A stretch of DNA of 64,000 nucleotides. Origin: Agrostemma githago. Lineage: Eukaryota > Streptophyta > Magnoliopsida > Caryophyllales > Caryophyllaceae. Below, one piece after another: positions 11,385 to 23,000 of this stretch (its first letter is position 1; every line of letters starts with the position of its first letter). A program made the position numbers and the translations under genes. The DNA lies in NCBI GenBank assembly GCA_958450325.1, contig OY288250.1:45978683-46042682 (forward strand), written 5' to 3'. The notes beneath the pieces are model-generated. The model made no database searches. It was given only the letters and a program-made list of their open reading frames with translations, and was not told the DNA's origin.

Positions 11385-11625
11385 TATGGAGGGCAGTCAT
11401 CCTCAGAGGGCTCATGTTCGTCCCCTGCTGCGCTTATGCTGACGTTTTAACTTCTTATCTTTTTGCGCGCCGAGCCCTTTTGTGGCTGGCTGCCGTATTC
11501 ATTGTAATTACTTTAAAAAAACCTTCATTTCGTGTATCTCTGCTACTTTATTTCCTTTTCTAGGGTTTTTCCATTTTGTTTTCATCCTGTCTCTGTTTGG
11601 TTTTCTGTACGAGTTTTTAAGGTAT
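11385..11625. other. Downstream region of antisense gene 2
   Basis: T-rich stretch after the stop codon with no gene visible. Probably the 3' untranslated region of the antisense gene. Confidence 0.4.
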
Positions 11626-12165
11626 GGCCTGCCCCCTGCCTGCCCAAAGGCGAGTAGGGAGGCTTTTTATGTTTTTTATACAAGGTTGGGGGGCCTGCTC
11701 CCAGTCCTTGTCCGTTTGGCCCGTCCCTGGCTTTTGATCAAAGTCCATGGGGCCTGCCCCCTGCCTGCCCAGAGGTAAGCAGGGAGGCTCTTTGCGTTTT
11801 TTATACAAGGCTGGGGGGCCTGCCCCCAGTCCTTGTCTGTTTGGCCTGTTCCTGGCTTTTGATCAAAGTCCAGGGGGCCTGCCCCCTGCCTGCCCAGAGG
11901 TAAGCAGGGAGGCTCTTTGCGTTTTTTATACAAGGCTGGGGGGCCTGCCCCCAGTCCTTGTCCGTTTGGCCTGTCCCTGGCTTTTGATCAAAGTCCAGGG
12001 GGCCTGCCCCCTGCCTGCCCAGAGGTAAGGAGGGAGGCTCTTTGCGTTTTTTATACAAGGCTGGGGGGCCTGCCCCCAGTCCTTGTCCGTTTGGCGTGTC
12101 CCTGGCTTTTGACCAAAGTCCAGGGGGCCTGCCCCCTTCCTGCCCAGAGGTAGGCAGGGAGGCTT
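11626..12165. repeat. 125-bp tandem repeat array in element B
   Basis: Units beginning GGCCTGCCCC start at 11626, 11751, 11876, 12001 and 12126, an exact 125-bp spacing. There are four full units and a partial fifth, and units 2-4 are nearly identical. Each holds GTTTTTTATACAAGG and CTTTTGATCAAAGTCC blocks, the latter around a TTTGATCAAA palindrome. Tat-lineage elements are known for 3' regions of this kind that seed satellites. ORFs read through this array are repeat artefacts. Confidence 0.93.
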
Positions 12166-12396
12166 TTATTTTCGTTGGGGGTCCATTTTCCTTGGTTCTG
12201 GCAACAGGGGGGCCTCCCCCTATTGCCCCCTGCTCGTTTGTGTGTGAAGACGCAAGTTTGAACAGGCAACGAGTATAGACTTGAAGTTCTTTCATTTCTT
12301 TGTAAAAATTTAACACAAGGGTGGTCGGAGCCGTCGATATTCTTTGACCGTTCTCCGCCAATTTTCCAATGGATCAAAAACTATCTTAAAACTTTG

Positions 12397-15300
12397 CTAG
12401 ACATAATACTTCTTTAGGGTGTCTGCGTTCCAGTGAGCGCTCAACTCTTGGCCCTCAAGATTGGCGATTCTATACGTGCCTGGGCCTAAGATTTGAGTTA
12501 CTTGGTATGGGCCTTCCCAGTTAGCGCTGAGTTTGCCGTGCTCTTTCGACTTTCCCACAGCTTGTGTTTTTCTGAGGACTAGATCACCCATTTGAAAATT
12601 TCGCTGATGCACTCTCTTATTGTACGCCTTCCTCATTCGTTGCTGGTAGGCGACGATATTGGTACTGGCTTCCTCCCTCACCTCACTGACCAGATCTAAG
12701 GCCTCAGCCATTGCTACTTCATTCTCAGCCTGGTCGTATTGTAGGGAATGCAGGGAAGGGATACTGGCCTCGATTGGCAATAGAGCCTCTGTACCATATA
12801 CCAGGCCGAACGGCGTCTGGCCCGTAGATTCTTTTCGGGTGGTCCGGATCAACCAGAGTATGCTGGGGAGCTCGTCGGCCCACCTGCCCTTGAGGTTATC
12901 TACCATCTTCTTAAGGCCATTCAGGATTTGTTTGTTGGCTGCCTCTGCCTGTCCGTTGGTTTAGGGGTGGCAGACGGCAGAGTAAGCAACTGCGACGCCG
13001 TGGCCTTCCAGCCAGATTCTCAGGGGATCGTTATCGAATTGCCTTCCATGATCAAACACTAGCATTTTTGGCAGGCCGAATCTAGTGATGATGTTCCGCC
13101 ATATCACCTTCCTGACTGCAGGCTCGGTGATGTTAGGCACTGCCTCAGCTTCCACCCACTTGGTGAAGTAGTCGATAGCTACGATCAAGAATTCTCTCCC
13201 CCCGGTGGCCACCGCAAAAGGTCCTAGTATGTCCATCCCCCACTGAGCGAAGGGGATGGGGGACAGGATTGGCCTGAGTTCTTGGACCGAGGCATGGATG
13301 GATGGGGCGAAAAGCTGACATTTCCTGCACTTTTGAGTCAAGTCTTTGGCATCAGCCAGCAGGGTCGGCCAGTAGTATCCGGCTCTCAAGGCCTTGTGTG
13401 CCAGCGACTTTCCTCCTATGTGATGGCCGCATATGCCAGAGTGGATGTCATCCAATACCTCCGCCGCCTGCTCTGCCCCCAGGCACCTGAGCAGGGGGGA
13501 CGAGAAAGATTTCTTGTACAAGTCTTCTCCCATAATGATGAACCATGCTGCCCTTGCCGGCATTTTTCTTTTTTGTACGGGGTCAGTTGGTAGGATTCCG
13601 TGTTTCTTGAACAGGATGATGGGGGTCCTCCAATCTTCAGGCCCTGCCTCTTCCACCGCGCCGATGGTTTGGCTGGGGACGGTAGATTTTTCCTGGATGA
13701 CGTCCACCCATACCGATCTCCTTAAATCCTGTAGGCTGGAGCTAGCCAGTTTTGACAGGGCGTCCGCCTGGTTGTTATGGGATCGAGGGATCTGTCTGAT
13801 TTCATATGATTTTAGGCCTGAAAATTCCCTCTTCACCATTTCCAGGTACGCGGCCATTGTTTGGTCCCTAGCCTCATACTCTCCATTGATTTGGTTGGCG
13901 ATGAGCTGGGAGTCTGTTGCCAGGACAATCCGCTCTGCGCCTGCGGCTTTGGCTAGGTTGACGCCTGCGAGCACTGCTTCGTACTCAGCTTCGTTGTTTG
14001 ACGCGAGGAAGACAAATCTCAGAGCATGCTCAAAGTCGGTCCCCTCCGGGCTGGTCAATACCACTCCTGCCCCTGCTCCATTAGCCGTGGAGGACCCATC
14101 GGTGTATACTATCCATTCGCCGGCGGTTGGGCTATCCTCCTCATAGTGGAAGCATTCTGCTAGAAAATCGGCCAGGGCTTGGGCCTTGATAGCTGTTCTT
14201 GATTGGTATGTTATTCCCAGTCCACTCAACTCAATAGCCCACTTTAGCAGCCTGCCTGACTTTTCAAATTTTTCCAGCACCTTCTCTAGGGGCTGGTCCG
14301 TCAACACTACGACAGGGTGTGCGTCGAAGTATGGCCTCAATTTTCTGGCCGCTATAACAACCGCGTAGGGTGCTTTTTCGACCATAGGATAATTTTTCTC
14401 TGTTGCCCCCAGGGCATGGCTTACAAAATATATGGGCTGTTGAGCGCCTGCTTCCTCCCTCAAGATGACTGCGCTGACTGTCACATTGGTTACAGCGATG
14501 TAGAGGAAGAGTTTTTCCCCTGCCACTGGTCTCGCCAAGGTGGGGAGTTTCTTTAAATGCTCCTTCAACTGCCCGAATGCTTCTTTTTGCTCGTCCTCCC
14601 ACTTGAATTGCTTGTTGCCTTTCAGTACTTTGAAGAATGGGGTTGACTTGTCTGCTGACCTGGCGATGAATCGTGCCAGGGCGGCCATGCGGCCTGTCAG
14701 ACGTTGGATGTCCCTGATGGTCTTTGGCTCAGGAAGGTCCAGAACAGCCTGAACTTTCTCGGGGTTAGCGTCTATCCCTCTAGAGCTGACCAAAAAACCC
14801 AAGAATTTTCCAGAGCGAACCCCAAATGTACACTTCTTCGGATTGAGTTTCATTTTGTAGGCGCGCAGGGAGGAGAAGGTCTCCCGCAGGTCTGCCAGGT
14901 GCTCTTTGTCTCCTTTGCTCTTCACAATGGCGTCATCGACTTAGGCTTCTATGTTCCTTCCTTTTTGACTTTCGAACACCTTGTCGACCAGGCGTTGGTA
15001 CGTGGCTCCTGCGTTTTTCAGCCCGAATGGCATCATCTTGTACATGTAGATGCCTGAGCTAGTGATGAATGCGCACTTAACTCTGTCCGGCTGCCATAAG
15101 TACACCTGATGATACCCTGAGAAGGCATCCAGGAAGCTTAGCATAGTATACCCACTGGTAGCGTCCACCAGTTGGTCGATCCTGGGGAGCGGGTAGCAAT
15201 CTTTCGGGCAGGCTTTGTTGAGGTTCGTAAAGTCCACGCACGTTCTCCATGCGCCTGACGATTTTTTGACCATGACTACATTCGCCAGCCACTCAGGGTA

Positions 15301-18084
15301 GTCACAAACTTCTATAAAGTCTGCCTTCAAAAGTTTTTCAATTTCTTCCTTGATTGCCAAGTCTTTCTCTGCGGACATGTTCCGCTTTTTCTGCTTCACA
15401 GGGCGGGCGTCCGCGCTTACGTTCAGCCTGTGAACGATACACGCTGGATCGACCCCCGGCATCTCATCCGCCGAGTAGGCGAATACATGCTTGTTTTCTT
15501 TCAACAGCTCAACCAGTTCAGCCTGGTAGGACTCTTCCAGGTCGGCCCCTATAAGGACTTGCCTCCCTGGCTCCAGGTCCACCAGCTTGCTTTCTCCCCC
15601 AGGTTCCAGGTGGTTTGGCGCCTGATTACCGGCTGGAATCTCGCCTTCCCTGCTGGGGGAACTGTCGGCTTTTCTCTTTCCTTTTCTTTCGCTTTCGTGA
15701 GTCTGCAGGGCCACGGAGTAGCACTGTCTGGCCGACTTCTGGTCTCCGCGCACTTTTCCTTCTAGGCCGAAATCAGTAATATAGGCTATAGTGAGAGCCC
15801 TGATTGATATGGCCGCTTCAATCTCGTCCAGGGTGGCCCTGCCGATCAGGGCGTTGTAAGCAGACCTTGCATCCACTACAACGAATGATGCCCTGACATT
15901 TCTGGCAGTAGCTCCCTCCCCAAATTTTACAGGTAGGTCTATGATCCCCATGGGCAATACGCCTGCTCCGCTGAACCCATATAATGACCCAGGGGTAGGT
16001 CGTAGGTGCCTTTTCTCCAGGCCCATTTTGTCGAAGGCGTCTTTGTAGAGCAAATTTGTGTAGGCACCGGTATCCACCATGCACCTCCGAACAATGTGGT
16101 TGCTGATTACCAAGGATAGCACCAGGGGATCGCTGTGAGGGTACACCACCCGCCCTGCATCTTCGGGGGTGATGCTCAGCGTTACTCCTTTCGGGCTTCC
16201 TGCTCTTTCAGCGTAGCAGATTTGGTTCCTCAGCTCACGAATTTGCCTTTTCTGCCCCTTTCGGCTGACTTGGCCTTCCACAGCCCCTGATATTACATGG
16301 ATTACCAGGCGGTTCTGTATTGAGCCCTCGGGTTTTTCGGGAGCTTCTTTCTGAGTTTGACTCCTGGCTGCGTAGTTGGCCAACCAGCCATTCCTGATCA
16401 GCTTCTCAATTTCGTCTTTCAGGTGGCGACACTCTTCGGTGGTGTGGCCTACGCAGTCGTGGAAAGTGCAGAATTTCTTGGGGTCCCCTTTTGGACTACG
16501 TGGTTTGCTCGGGCGATTCCATTTAGCCGTCTCTTTTTCCAGTTCGAAGATCTCCGCCCTGGATTTGTTAAGGGCTGTGTAGCTGTCGAACCTGGGCTGG
16601 TAGACAGTGCGCTCCTTTTTAGGGGTATCCCCCTCCTCAGTTCTTTGCCTTCCGGATTCGTTTCTACCGCGTCCACCCTGCGGTCCCCCCTGCTGCCTAG
16701 TGGGGCCTGCGGGGGTCTCCGGCAGGCTATGGAACTCCTCTTGCAGCATAAATCCCTCTGCAATCTTTCTGGCTTTGGCCAGGGTCTCCGGCTGGGCCCT
16801 GATCATTTGGTTTTTCATCTCGTCGGGCAGCAGGGAGTTGGTTAGTGCATATGCTGCTGTCGGGTCGTCAATTTCCTTTACCTGCTGGAACGATAAGTCG
16901 AACCTCTTTAGATATTCCCTGACAGTTTCGCCCTTCTTTTGCCTGAGGGTCATCAGGTCGAAACGGGTGAGACGTCGTCTTTTGTTTCCAGCATACTGGT
17001 CCAGGAACATTTCTGCCAGTTCAATGAAGAAAGAGATTGACCCCTGCGGGAGGTTCCTGAACCAACCCTAGGCTAAGCCCACCAGGGTGGTGGGGAAGAT
17101 CTTGCACCAGACTGCGTCGTCGGCGTCGTACATGCTCATATGACTCTCGTACGCAGCCAGGTGATCCTCCGGATCTGTAGTTCCGTCGAACTTTACGGTC
17201 GGCATCTTAATCTTCGGAATGGGATACGCCTGAACCTCAGGGTGAAGCGGGGTCTTGGTTGGCCTGCCCACCATTTTTGACCTGCTCGCGCCTGAGTAGT
17301 GACCGTAGTCATCCCTTCTGTCAGGGGTCGGTCTCCTACTTTCAGGAGAGTGGTGCCTTGGTGGGCGCCTGCTTATCGCCTCGTCGTCCCGAGAAGGGGA
17401 GTGATACCGTGAGCGCTTTTTCTGGGCGGGCTCGAGGTTATCACCCTGACGGTGCCTGGGCCTCATAGGCTGACCGTTGTTAAGCCTGGATTGTAGGCTG
17501 TGGGATAGCCCTGGGGCAGGCTGCAATCCCTCAACCGGTGTCAGCCTGGAGAATACATCTCCTTGTTTCTCTCCCAGGCGTTTGGACACTGGTTCCTTGT
17601 GTCTCGTGCGATTTCTCAGGTCCTGGGATAGGCCCCCTCTTTCACGAGCGGCCGTGGATTCCGTAGTGTGAATGGAGAATGCTTCCTCTGGACCAGCAAC
17701 CTCCTGCTGTGCAGGCGGTTCCTGGCGGGCCTCTGTGATTCGCCTTTGCACTTGTGCATACGCCTGAGCTGTCTTCTTAGCCTTTTTCTGAACTTTTCTG
17801 ACGGCGGTTCGCTTTGTGCCCCCGGTTCCTTCTCCACTTTCAAAGTGGAGCAACCTGGGGGTCGTGGCGACCCTGCCTATCAGATCGTCTGGGGTGAATT
17901 CCTGGTCCAACATAGCTGAGAAGAAAGCTGCAGTCTGTACCATCTGAGCAGGGGTGAGGTTCAGAACTTGCCTCGGTTGATTCCCCTGCCTTGCTATGGC
18001 AGATGCCCCCTGGCCCGGTGCCCCCTGGAGACTGGCTCGCCCCACGCCTGGAATCGTGGCGGCAGGTGTTACTTCTGGTGGCAT
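12397..18084 (-). pseudogene. gag-pol: Element B gag-pol polyprotein, three in-frame stops
   Basis: One continuous minus-strand frame of about 1,895 codons from the ATG at 18084; the frame stays open to 18168, in the LTR, without an ATG. It is interrupted by TAG at 17068-17070, TAA at 14941-14943 and TAA at 12961-12963. Domains in order: gag; a CCHC-like knuckle (CTFHDCVGHTTEEC) near 16480; protease DTGA near 16070; RT; RNase H; a second archaeal-type RNase H (YTDGSS, SNNEAEYEA, NNQADALSKLA) near 14120-13700; an HHCC plus DDE integrase; and its C-terminal tail. The stops fall where families usually have Gln, the Tyr of the RT YVDD box, and the Gln before TNGQ in integrase. All three look like point mutations, since no frameshift is needed anywhere. 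Confidence 0.9.
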
Positions 18085-18135
18085 GCCATATTCAGGGGCT
18101 TTGGGCGGATTCGCTACCGAGCTTGTGGGGTTTTG

Positions 18136-18153
18136 TCCCCACAGACGGCGCCA
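18136..18153 (-). other. Primer-binding site of element B
   Basis: On the minus strand, three bases after the 5' LTR, stands TGGCGCCGTCTGTGGGGA. Its start matches the TGGCGCCG of tRNA-Asp-type sites used by many plant gypsy elements; the later part fits less well. Confidence 0.7.
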
Positions 18154-18156
18154 AAT

Positions 18157-18844
18157 TGTTCCGGTCACGGAAACAATTAACCCGACTATGAATTCGGATT
18201 CTCAATGTTCGGATATTGCTTGCTTGATTTCCTTTGATCTCTCCTTTCCACTTCTTCTATGATCGGACCTTCCCGGCGGATTAAGCCTGCTCCCTGCACA
18301 AGTAGCGCACAGGGCCTCGGAGGTTGTCCGAGGGAACCCTCTCAATGCCTAAGTCAGTCCGTGAATGCCTTGATGGACCTAGCTCGTGAGGAACTAGGTG
18401 GCGTTTTTAGGAGTAAGGGTCTAGAGAGAGAAAATCTCACCCTCTCTAAGTGGGAAATAAGTGGGTATTTATACCTTCCCACAAGAGAGGGAAATTGGAG
18501 AGGGAAAAGAGCGGGAGAATGGGTGGATGTCAAGGTTACACGTGGTCCTATTTCATCCACCCATTCCCTTTTACCTTAGGCAGAGAGACAGAGAGGCCCC
18601 TGGTAACCCCTGCCCTGCTCGGGAGGGAGATTACCTGGGGACAGGCGGACAGGGGGCGTCTACAGGCCCTCCCCAGCTGGTCGCCTTACCCTACTGGACA
18701 GGCGGCCCTCTAGGAGTCACATTCATAGAGGAAACCCTGGTGTCTTACCTCGACGGCCTGCTGGGCAGACTCTTCGATTCCCGGGTTGGGTCTTTGCGGG
18801 GCCTACTAGGCGGGCGACCTGGCGCAGGCTCTCGATCCTCATCA
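18157..18844 (-). repeat. Element B 5' LTR (right copy, 688 bp)
   Basis: Direct repeat of 6785-7473 and first LTR in the direction of gag-pol. The minus strand has TATAAATA at 18473-18466, the likely core promoter for gag-pol. Confidence 0.93.
18466..18473 (-). promoter_or_regulatory. TATA box in element B 5' LTR
   Basis: TATAAATA on the minus strand, about 310 bp before the LTR end that faces gag. The same motif is at 7095-7102 in the other LTR. Confidence 0.5.
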
Positions 18845-18849
18845 GAAAT
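18845..18849. other. Right target-site duplication of element B (GAAAT)
   Basis: Identical to 6780-6784. Confidence 0.92.
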
Positions 18850-19021
18850 GATGAGAGAAATAAGCTATTTGGTCGTGGCATGTCATGAACACTGTCCTAA
18901 AGTTGATTTAGCCTCGCCAATATACATGGACTCCATGGATATCAACCTCCAGGGTTACACTACTCCGCAACTAAGATGTATGACAAAGATGTGGATTGAG
19001 ATCGAACACAAACGTTTCTAA
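18848..19021 (+). pseudogene. Short unidentified coding-like ORF beside element B
   Basis: Open frame of 57 codons starting at an ATG that overlaps the TSD. Its composition resembles real protein (ACHEHCPKVDLASPIYMDS, TKMWIEIEHKRF) rather than repeat DNA. It could be the terminal exon of a host gene broken by element B. No left-hand part was found across the insertion and no family was recognised. Confidence 0.25.
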
Positions 19022-19434
19022 TGAAAAGTTGAGAAGAGGAGTTTGTGTGTGAGTCCCATTTTTTTTCCGGTGTATAAGTGCTAGGCATTAGCAATTTAAA
19101 TAGGTGAGGAGAGTGAGTGGAAATAGGCAAGAAATCATATAAAGACGGAAGGATTCAAATATATTAAGCAAGTAGTATGTGAAAGCATTAGTAATGGGCG
19201 AGTTTGCAGAGGAATTGGTAATCAATCGGGTGCCGGAATAATTATCCACTATTCAAATAATCAAAGTTCAGATTCAACTCGAAAATAGAACCCAAAACAT
19301 ATATAGAACCCAAAAATAACCATGTTCCTTTGCTTCACATAGTTCTTCGATTTTTTTTCTTATATTTTAGTAGGATTTATGGTTATTGGACAGATATTAA
19401 AGCATATATGAAAAAAGTAGTTACAACCAATAGT
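19022..19434. other. AT-rich spacer between elements B and C
   Basis: No gene, repeat border or RNA gene seen. Confidence 0.4.
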
Positions 19435-19439
19435 ATTTG
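19435..19439. other. Left TSD of element C (ATTTG)
   Basis: ATTTG before the LTR is repeated at 24973-24977. Confidence 0.9.
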
Positions 19440-19690
19440 TGTGAAGCTGGTGACGGATTGGTTCAAGCTGCACCAGATTGATTCGAGTCTCCGAGTAGTT
19501 AGTTAGGCAGTAGAGAGTTGTAACAAACTCATATGTATATTTGTGTGTATATATATATATATATCATGTAACAGATTAGATATAACTAACACATATACAA
19601 TTACATAAATATCAATAATAATAACCGCTTCTATTTACTCCTTGAGTATGAACCTTCGAGCTTCATCCATGGAGGAATCTAAGCTTCACA
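19440..19690 (+). repeat. Element C 5' LTR (251 bp)
   Basis: Starts TGTGAAGCT, ends AGCTTCACA, and contains a (TA)n stretch near 19549-19564. Same length as 24722-24972, with no difference seen. Confidence 0.95.
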
Positions 19691-19705
19691 TGGTATCAGA
19701 GCTCC
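19691..19705 (+). other. Primer-binding site of element C
   Basis: TGGTATCAGAGCTCC follows the LTR directly. TGGTATCAGAGC is complementary to the 3' end of plant initiator tRNA-Met. Confidence 0.92.
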
Positions 19706-20032
19706 TCAGGAGATCCAGATACTTCGTTTCTCAGTAAATTCTCGATTACTTCTCGTTATTTCCTGTTAATTGCTTCCGCTTCGCCATTGTTAATCGAGCG
19801 ATCGCTTAGGTTTCGCAATCGCCTGCATATTTCAATTGAAATTCAGCTTTTGCACCTTTCATCTCCGATTATTAGACTCGAATCTGGCATTCTGAATTCA
19901 CATTAATCAATTTTCGCCTGATTTCTGCATATTTCATTTGAAATTCAGAAATACCTAATTTCTCTTTGATTTTAGATTCAATCAATCAAAAGAAAAAAAA
20001 AAGTAAGAAAATCTATCAAAAATCACATAAAA

Positions 20033-23000
20033 ATGCCGAGTTCTTCAGAAAACTCTGATCAAACAACATCTTATGCCTTTTATGATGATCCTCTATATCT
20101 GTCGTCTTCGGATCAGCCGAATCTTGTGCTTGTTGATGTGCATTTTGATGGAAGTAATTTCCTCAATTGGAAGAAAGATGTTATCATGGCTCTCACATCA
20201 AAGAACAAAGATGGATTTATCACAGGAACATGTCGCTTGCCAGAAAAGAAGGACAAAAAATATCATCAATGGCTGAGGTGTGACCTGTTAGTCACTCGTT
20301 GGATTCTGAACTCAGTTCATCCATCGCTTCGTGAAAATCTCAAGTATGTTCATACCTCCAAGCAGCTTTGGTCTGAATTAGTGGAACGATATGGACAGCC
20401 CAATGGCCTCGAGCTGTACATGCTACGGAAAGATCTAGGTTCCACATCTCAGGAGAATTATCCCTTGATCGACTATAATAGTCGCCTGAAGCGTACTTGG
20501 GAGGATATTGATGCAATTGATCCAATTCCAGAATGTACTTGCGGAGCAATCGACTCCTGCACTTGCACCTTGGTCAAGCGCTTGGTAGACAGGGAACTAC
20601 AAGCAAAATTGATACAATTACTCATGGGATTAAACTCAAGCTATGAGAATGTGAAAGGCACAATTCTAACCATGGAGCCCTTACCTACGATCAACAAGAC
20701 ATTAGGAATTCTGCAGCGTATTGAGAAACAAAAAGAAATCAGTGATTCACTTGATTCTGCTGGGAATGCTAATGCTTATGCAGGTCAGAAGCAGAATGTT
20801 GGTGAGGTTAGTGTCTGGAAGAGACTGAAATTTGATGCAAATAATGCAAATACTGCACATTCTGGGAGCACCTCTGATGAGAAAGTCTGTACATACTGTA
20901 CCAAGAAGGGACACCTCAGGGAAGATTGCTACCAGCTACAAACCTGCACATTCTGCACTAAATTTGGGCATGTTGAGTCTCAATGCTACCTCAAGAAAGG
21001 GCGTAATGCTCAGTCTCAATCAAACAGAGGCAGGGGACGTGGATCAAATGGTAGCAGGAGAGGTAGGAATAATCAAAGACGTCCTGCTGCAAACAATGCA
21101 GATGCAGTGATCCCCTCCGACTCTGAGACATATAACAACCCTCTTGATGATGAATACAACACTGAGTATGATGATGAATATTATGATGGTTTTGTTGACA
21201 AGGTCTATGACAAAGTTCTAAAGGCAATTAATGCATCACAAAGCAACAAACCTCAGAGCAACAAACCTCAGGCTAATACAGCCAGGACTCTACCTTCTTT
21301 GAGCATGGCAGGTATAACTGATATCTCATCAGCCTTTAATGCAATACATGACATAAATTCTGCTGACTGGATAGTTGATTCAGGAGCATCAGACCATATG
21401 ACTTCATGTGCATCCTTATTACATGACATTAGAATGCTCCCTCATTTTATTCACGTTGCATTAGCTGATGGTAGCGTAAAGAAGGTTCAAAGAATGGGTA
21501 CAGTTCAGTTAAATTCTAAAATTACCCTTCACAATGTCCTCTTGGTACCAGACTTCAAACAGAACCTGCTCTCTGTTAGTCGTTTAATAGAACATTCACA
21601 TCTTGAGGTTATTTTCTCACATCGTGAATGTTGGTTCCAGGACCCTTTAAGTAAAGAAAAGCTAGGGAGAGCTACAAGAAAAGGAGAGCTATACAGATTA
21701 TCATTGGACCATGTCAATCCAGAGAAAAATAAACTCTTGGATGGATATATCAGTAGGCAATGCAATCTTATGAGTCATTGTAACTCAGATAATTCTGATG
21801 CAAATAATTGTACCTTGTCGCATGATATAGACCTTATTCATCAAAGGTTAGGACATAGTTCTGTAGACAAGATGAAACATGTTACTGGATTGCCTCTATC
21901 TGTTTTGAAAAAGTTGTTTTGTCACACTTGTGTAATGTCCAAGCATCATATGCAACCGTTTAGTAGAAGTACTTCTTATGCTCCTAAATGCTTTGATTTA
22001 CTGCATCTTGATGTCTGGGGGCCATATAGAGCAAAAACAACATCTGGAGCCCAGTCATTTTTAACTATTTTAGATGATCATAGCAGAACAACTTGGACAT
22101 TCCTGTTGCAAAACAAACAACAAGTCCCACATCTCATCAAATCCTTCCTAAACTATGTAGAAAACCAGTTTGAGGTTAGGGTAAAGCGTATTAGAACAGA
22201 TAATGGGACAGAATTTGTACAAGAACAATGCAAAGACATGTTCAGTGAGAGAGGTATTGTGCATCAGACCTCCATTCCTGGCAGACCTCAACAGAATGGA
22301 CGAGTTGAGAGGAAGCATAGGCACCTATTAGAGACGGCTAGAGCTCTAAGGTTGCAGGCTAAAATGCCAATTAGGTTTTGGGGAGATTGTCTGTTAACTG
22401 CTACATATCTCATAAACAAAATGCCTGATGCATTACTCAAATGGAAGTCTCCATTTGAAATCTTATTTGGAGAGCAACCAACATATGATGACCTCAAGGT
22501 ATTTGGGTGTCTCTGCTATGCTACTGTGCCTGTTACACACAAGGATAAATTTGGTACAAGAGCACGCAAAGGAGTGCTATTAGGATACCCTTTTGGGCAG
22601 AAAGGGTACAAAATATATGACCTAGAGTCACATACTGTGTTTTCTAGCAGAGATGTCATCTTCAAGGAGGATATTTTCCCTTTTGCCCAAGAATATTCAG
22701 GAGATAAAATCCTAGAATCTGTTTTGTCCAAGGAAGTATTTGAATCAGACTATGTCTCTGACAAGTCTAATCCAACTAAAACTCCTGCAAACAACACTGA
22801 CACTGAACTGCATAGTCCAGTTACTAATCTCAATTCTGAGGTGCATCCCACTGAATCTAGAATGATGGATGAACAAGGGGTTGAGGACACTGTTTCAACT
22901 GACCAATCGGTTGAGAACGCATCAAGTCCCCTTCCTAGAAGATCCACCCGTCTTAGATCTACATCAACTAGACTGCAAGGGTTCCATTTATCCTTGCCTC

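Larger units (their letters stand above)
6785..18844 (-). mobile_element. Element B: complete Ty3/gypsy Tat-lineage LTR retrotransposon (12.06 kb)
   Basis: Two LTRs of 689 and 688 bp in direct orientation are flanked by a perfect GAAAT TSD. Gag-pol is on the minus strand, so the right LTR is the 5' LTR. The order PR-RT-RNase H-second RNase H-integrase identifies gypsy, and the extra archaeal-type RNase H is the hallmark of the Tat (Ogre/Retand) lineage. As known for some members of this lineage, additional genes lie antisense between pol and the 3' LTR, beside a tandem-repeat array. Gag-pol has three stops, so this copy could move only with help in trans. Confidence 0.95.

Noticed and set aside
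11617..12377. Proline-rich ORFs on both strands
   Set aside because: They follow the 125-bp tandem array, which is open in several frames because 125 is not a multiple of three and stops are rare; no domain.
13433..14146. 237-residue plus-strand ORF
   Set aside because: Antisense shadow of the RNase H region of element B gag-pol.
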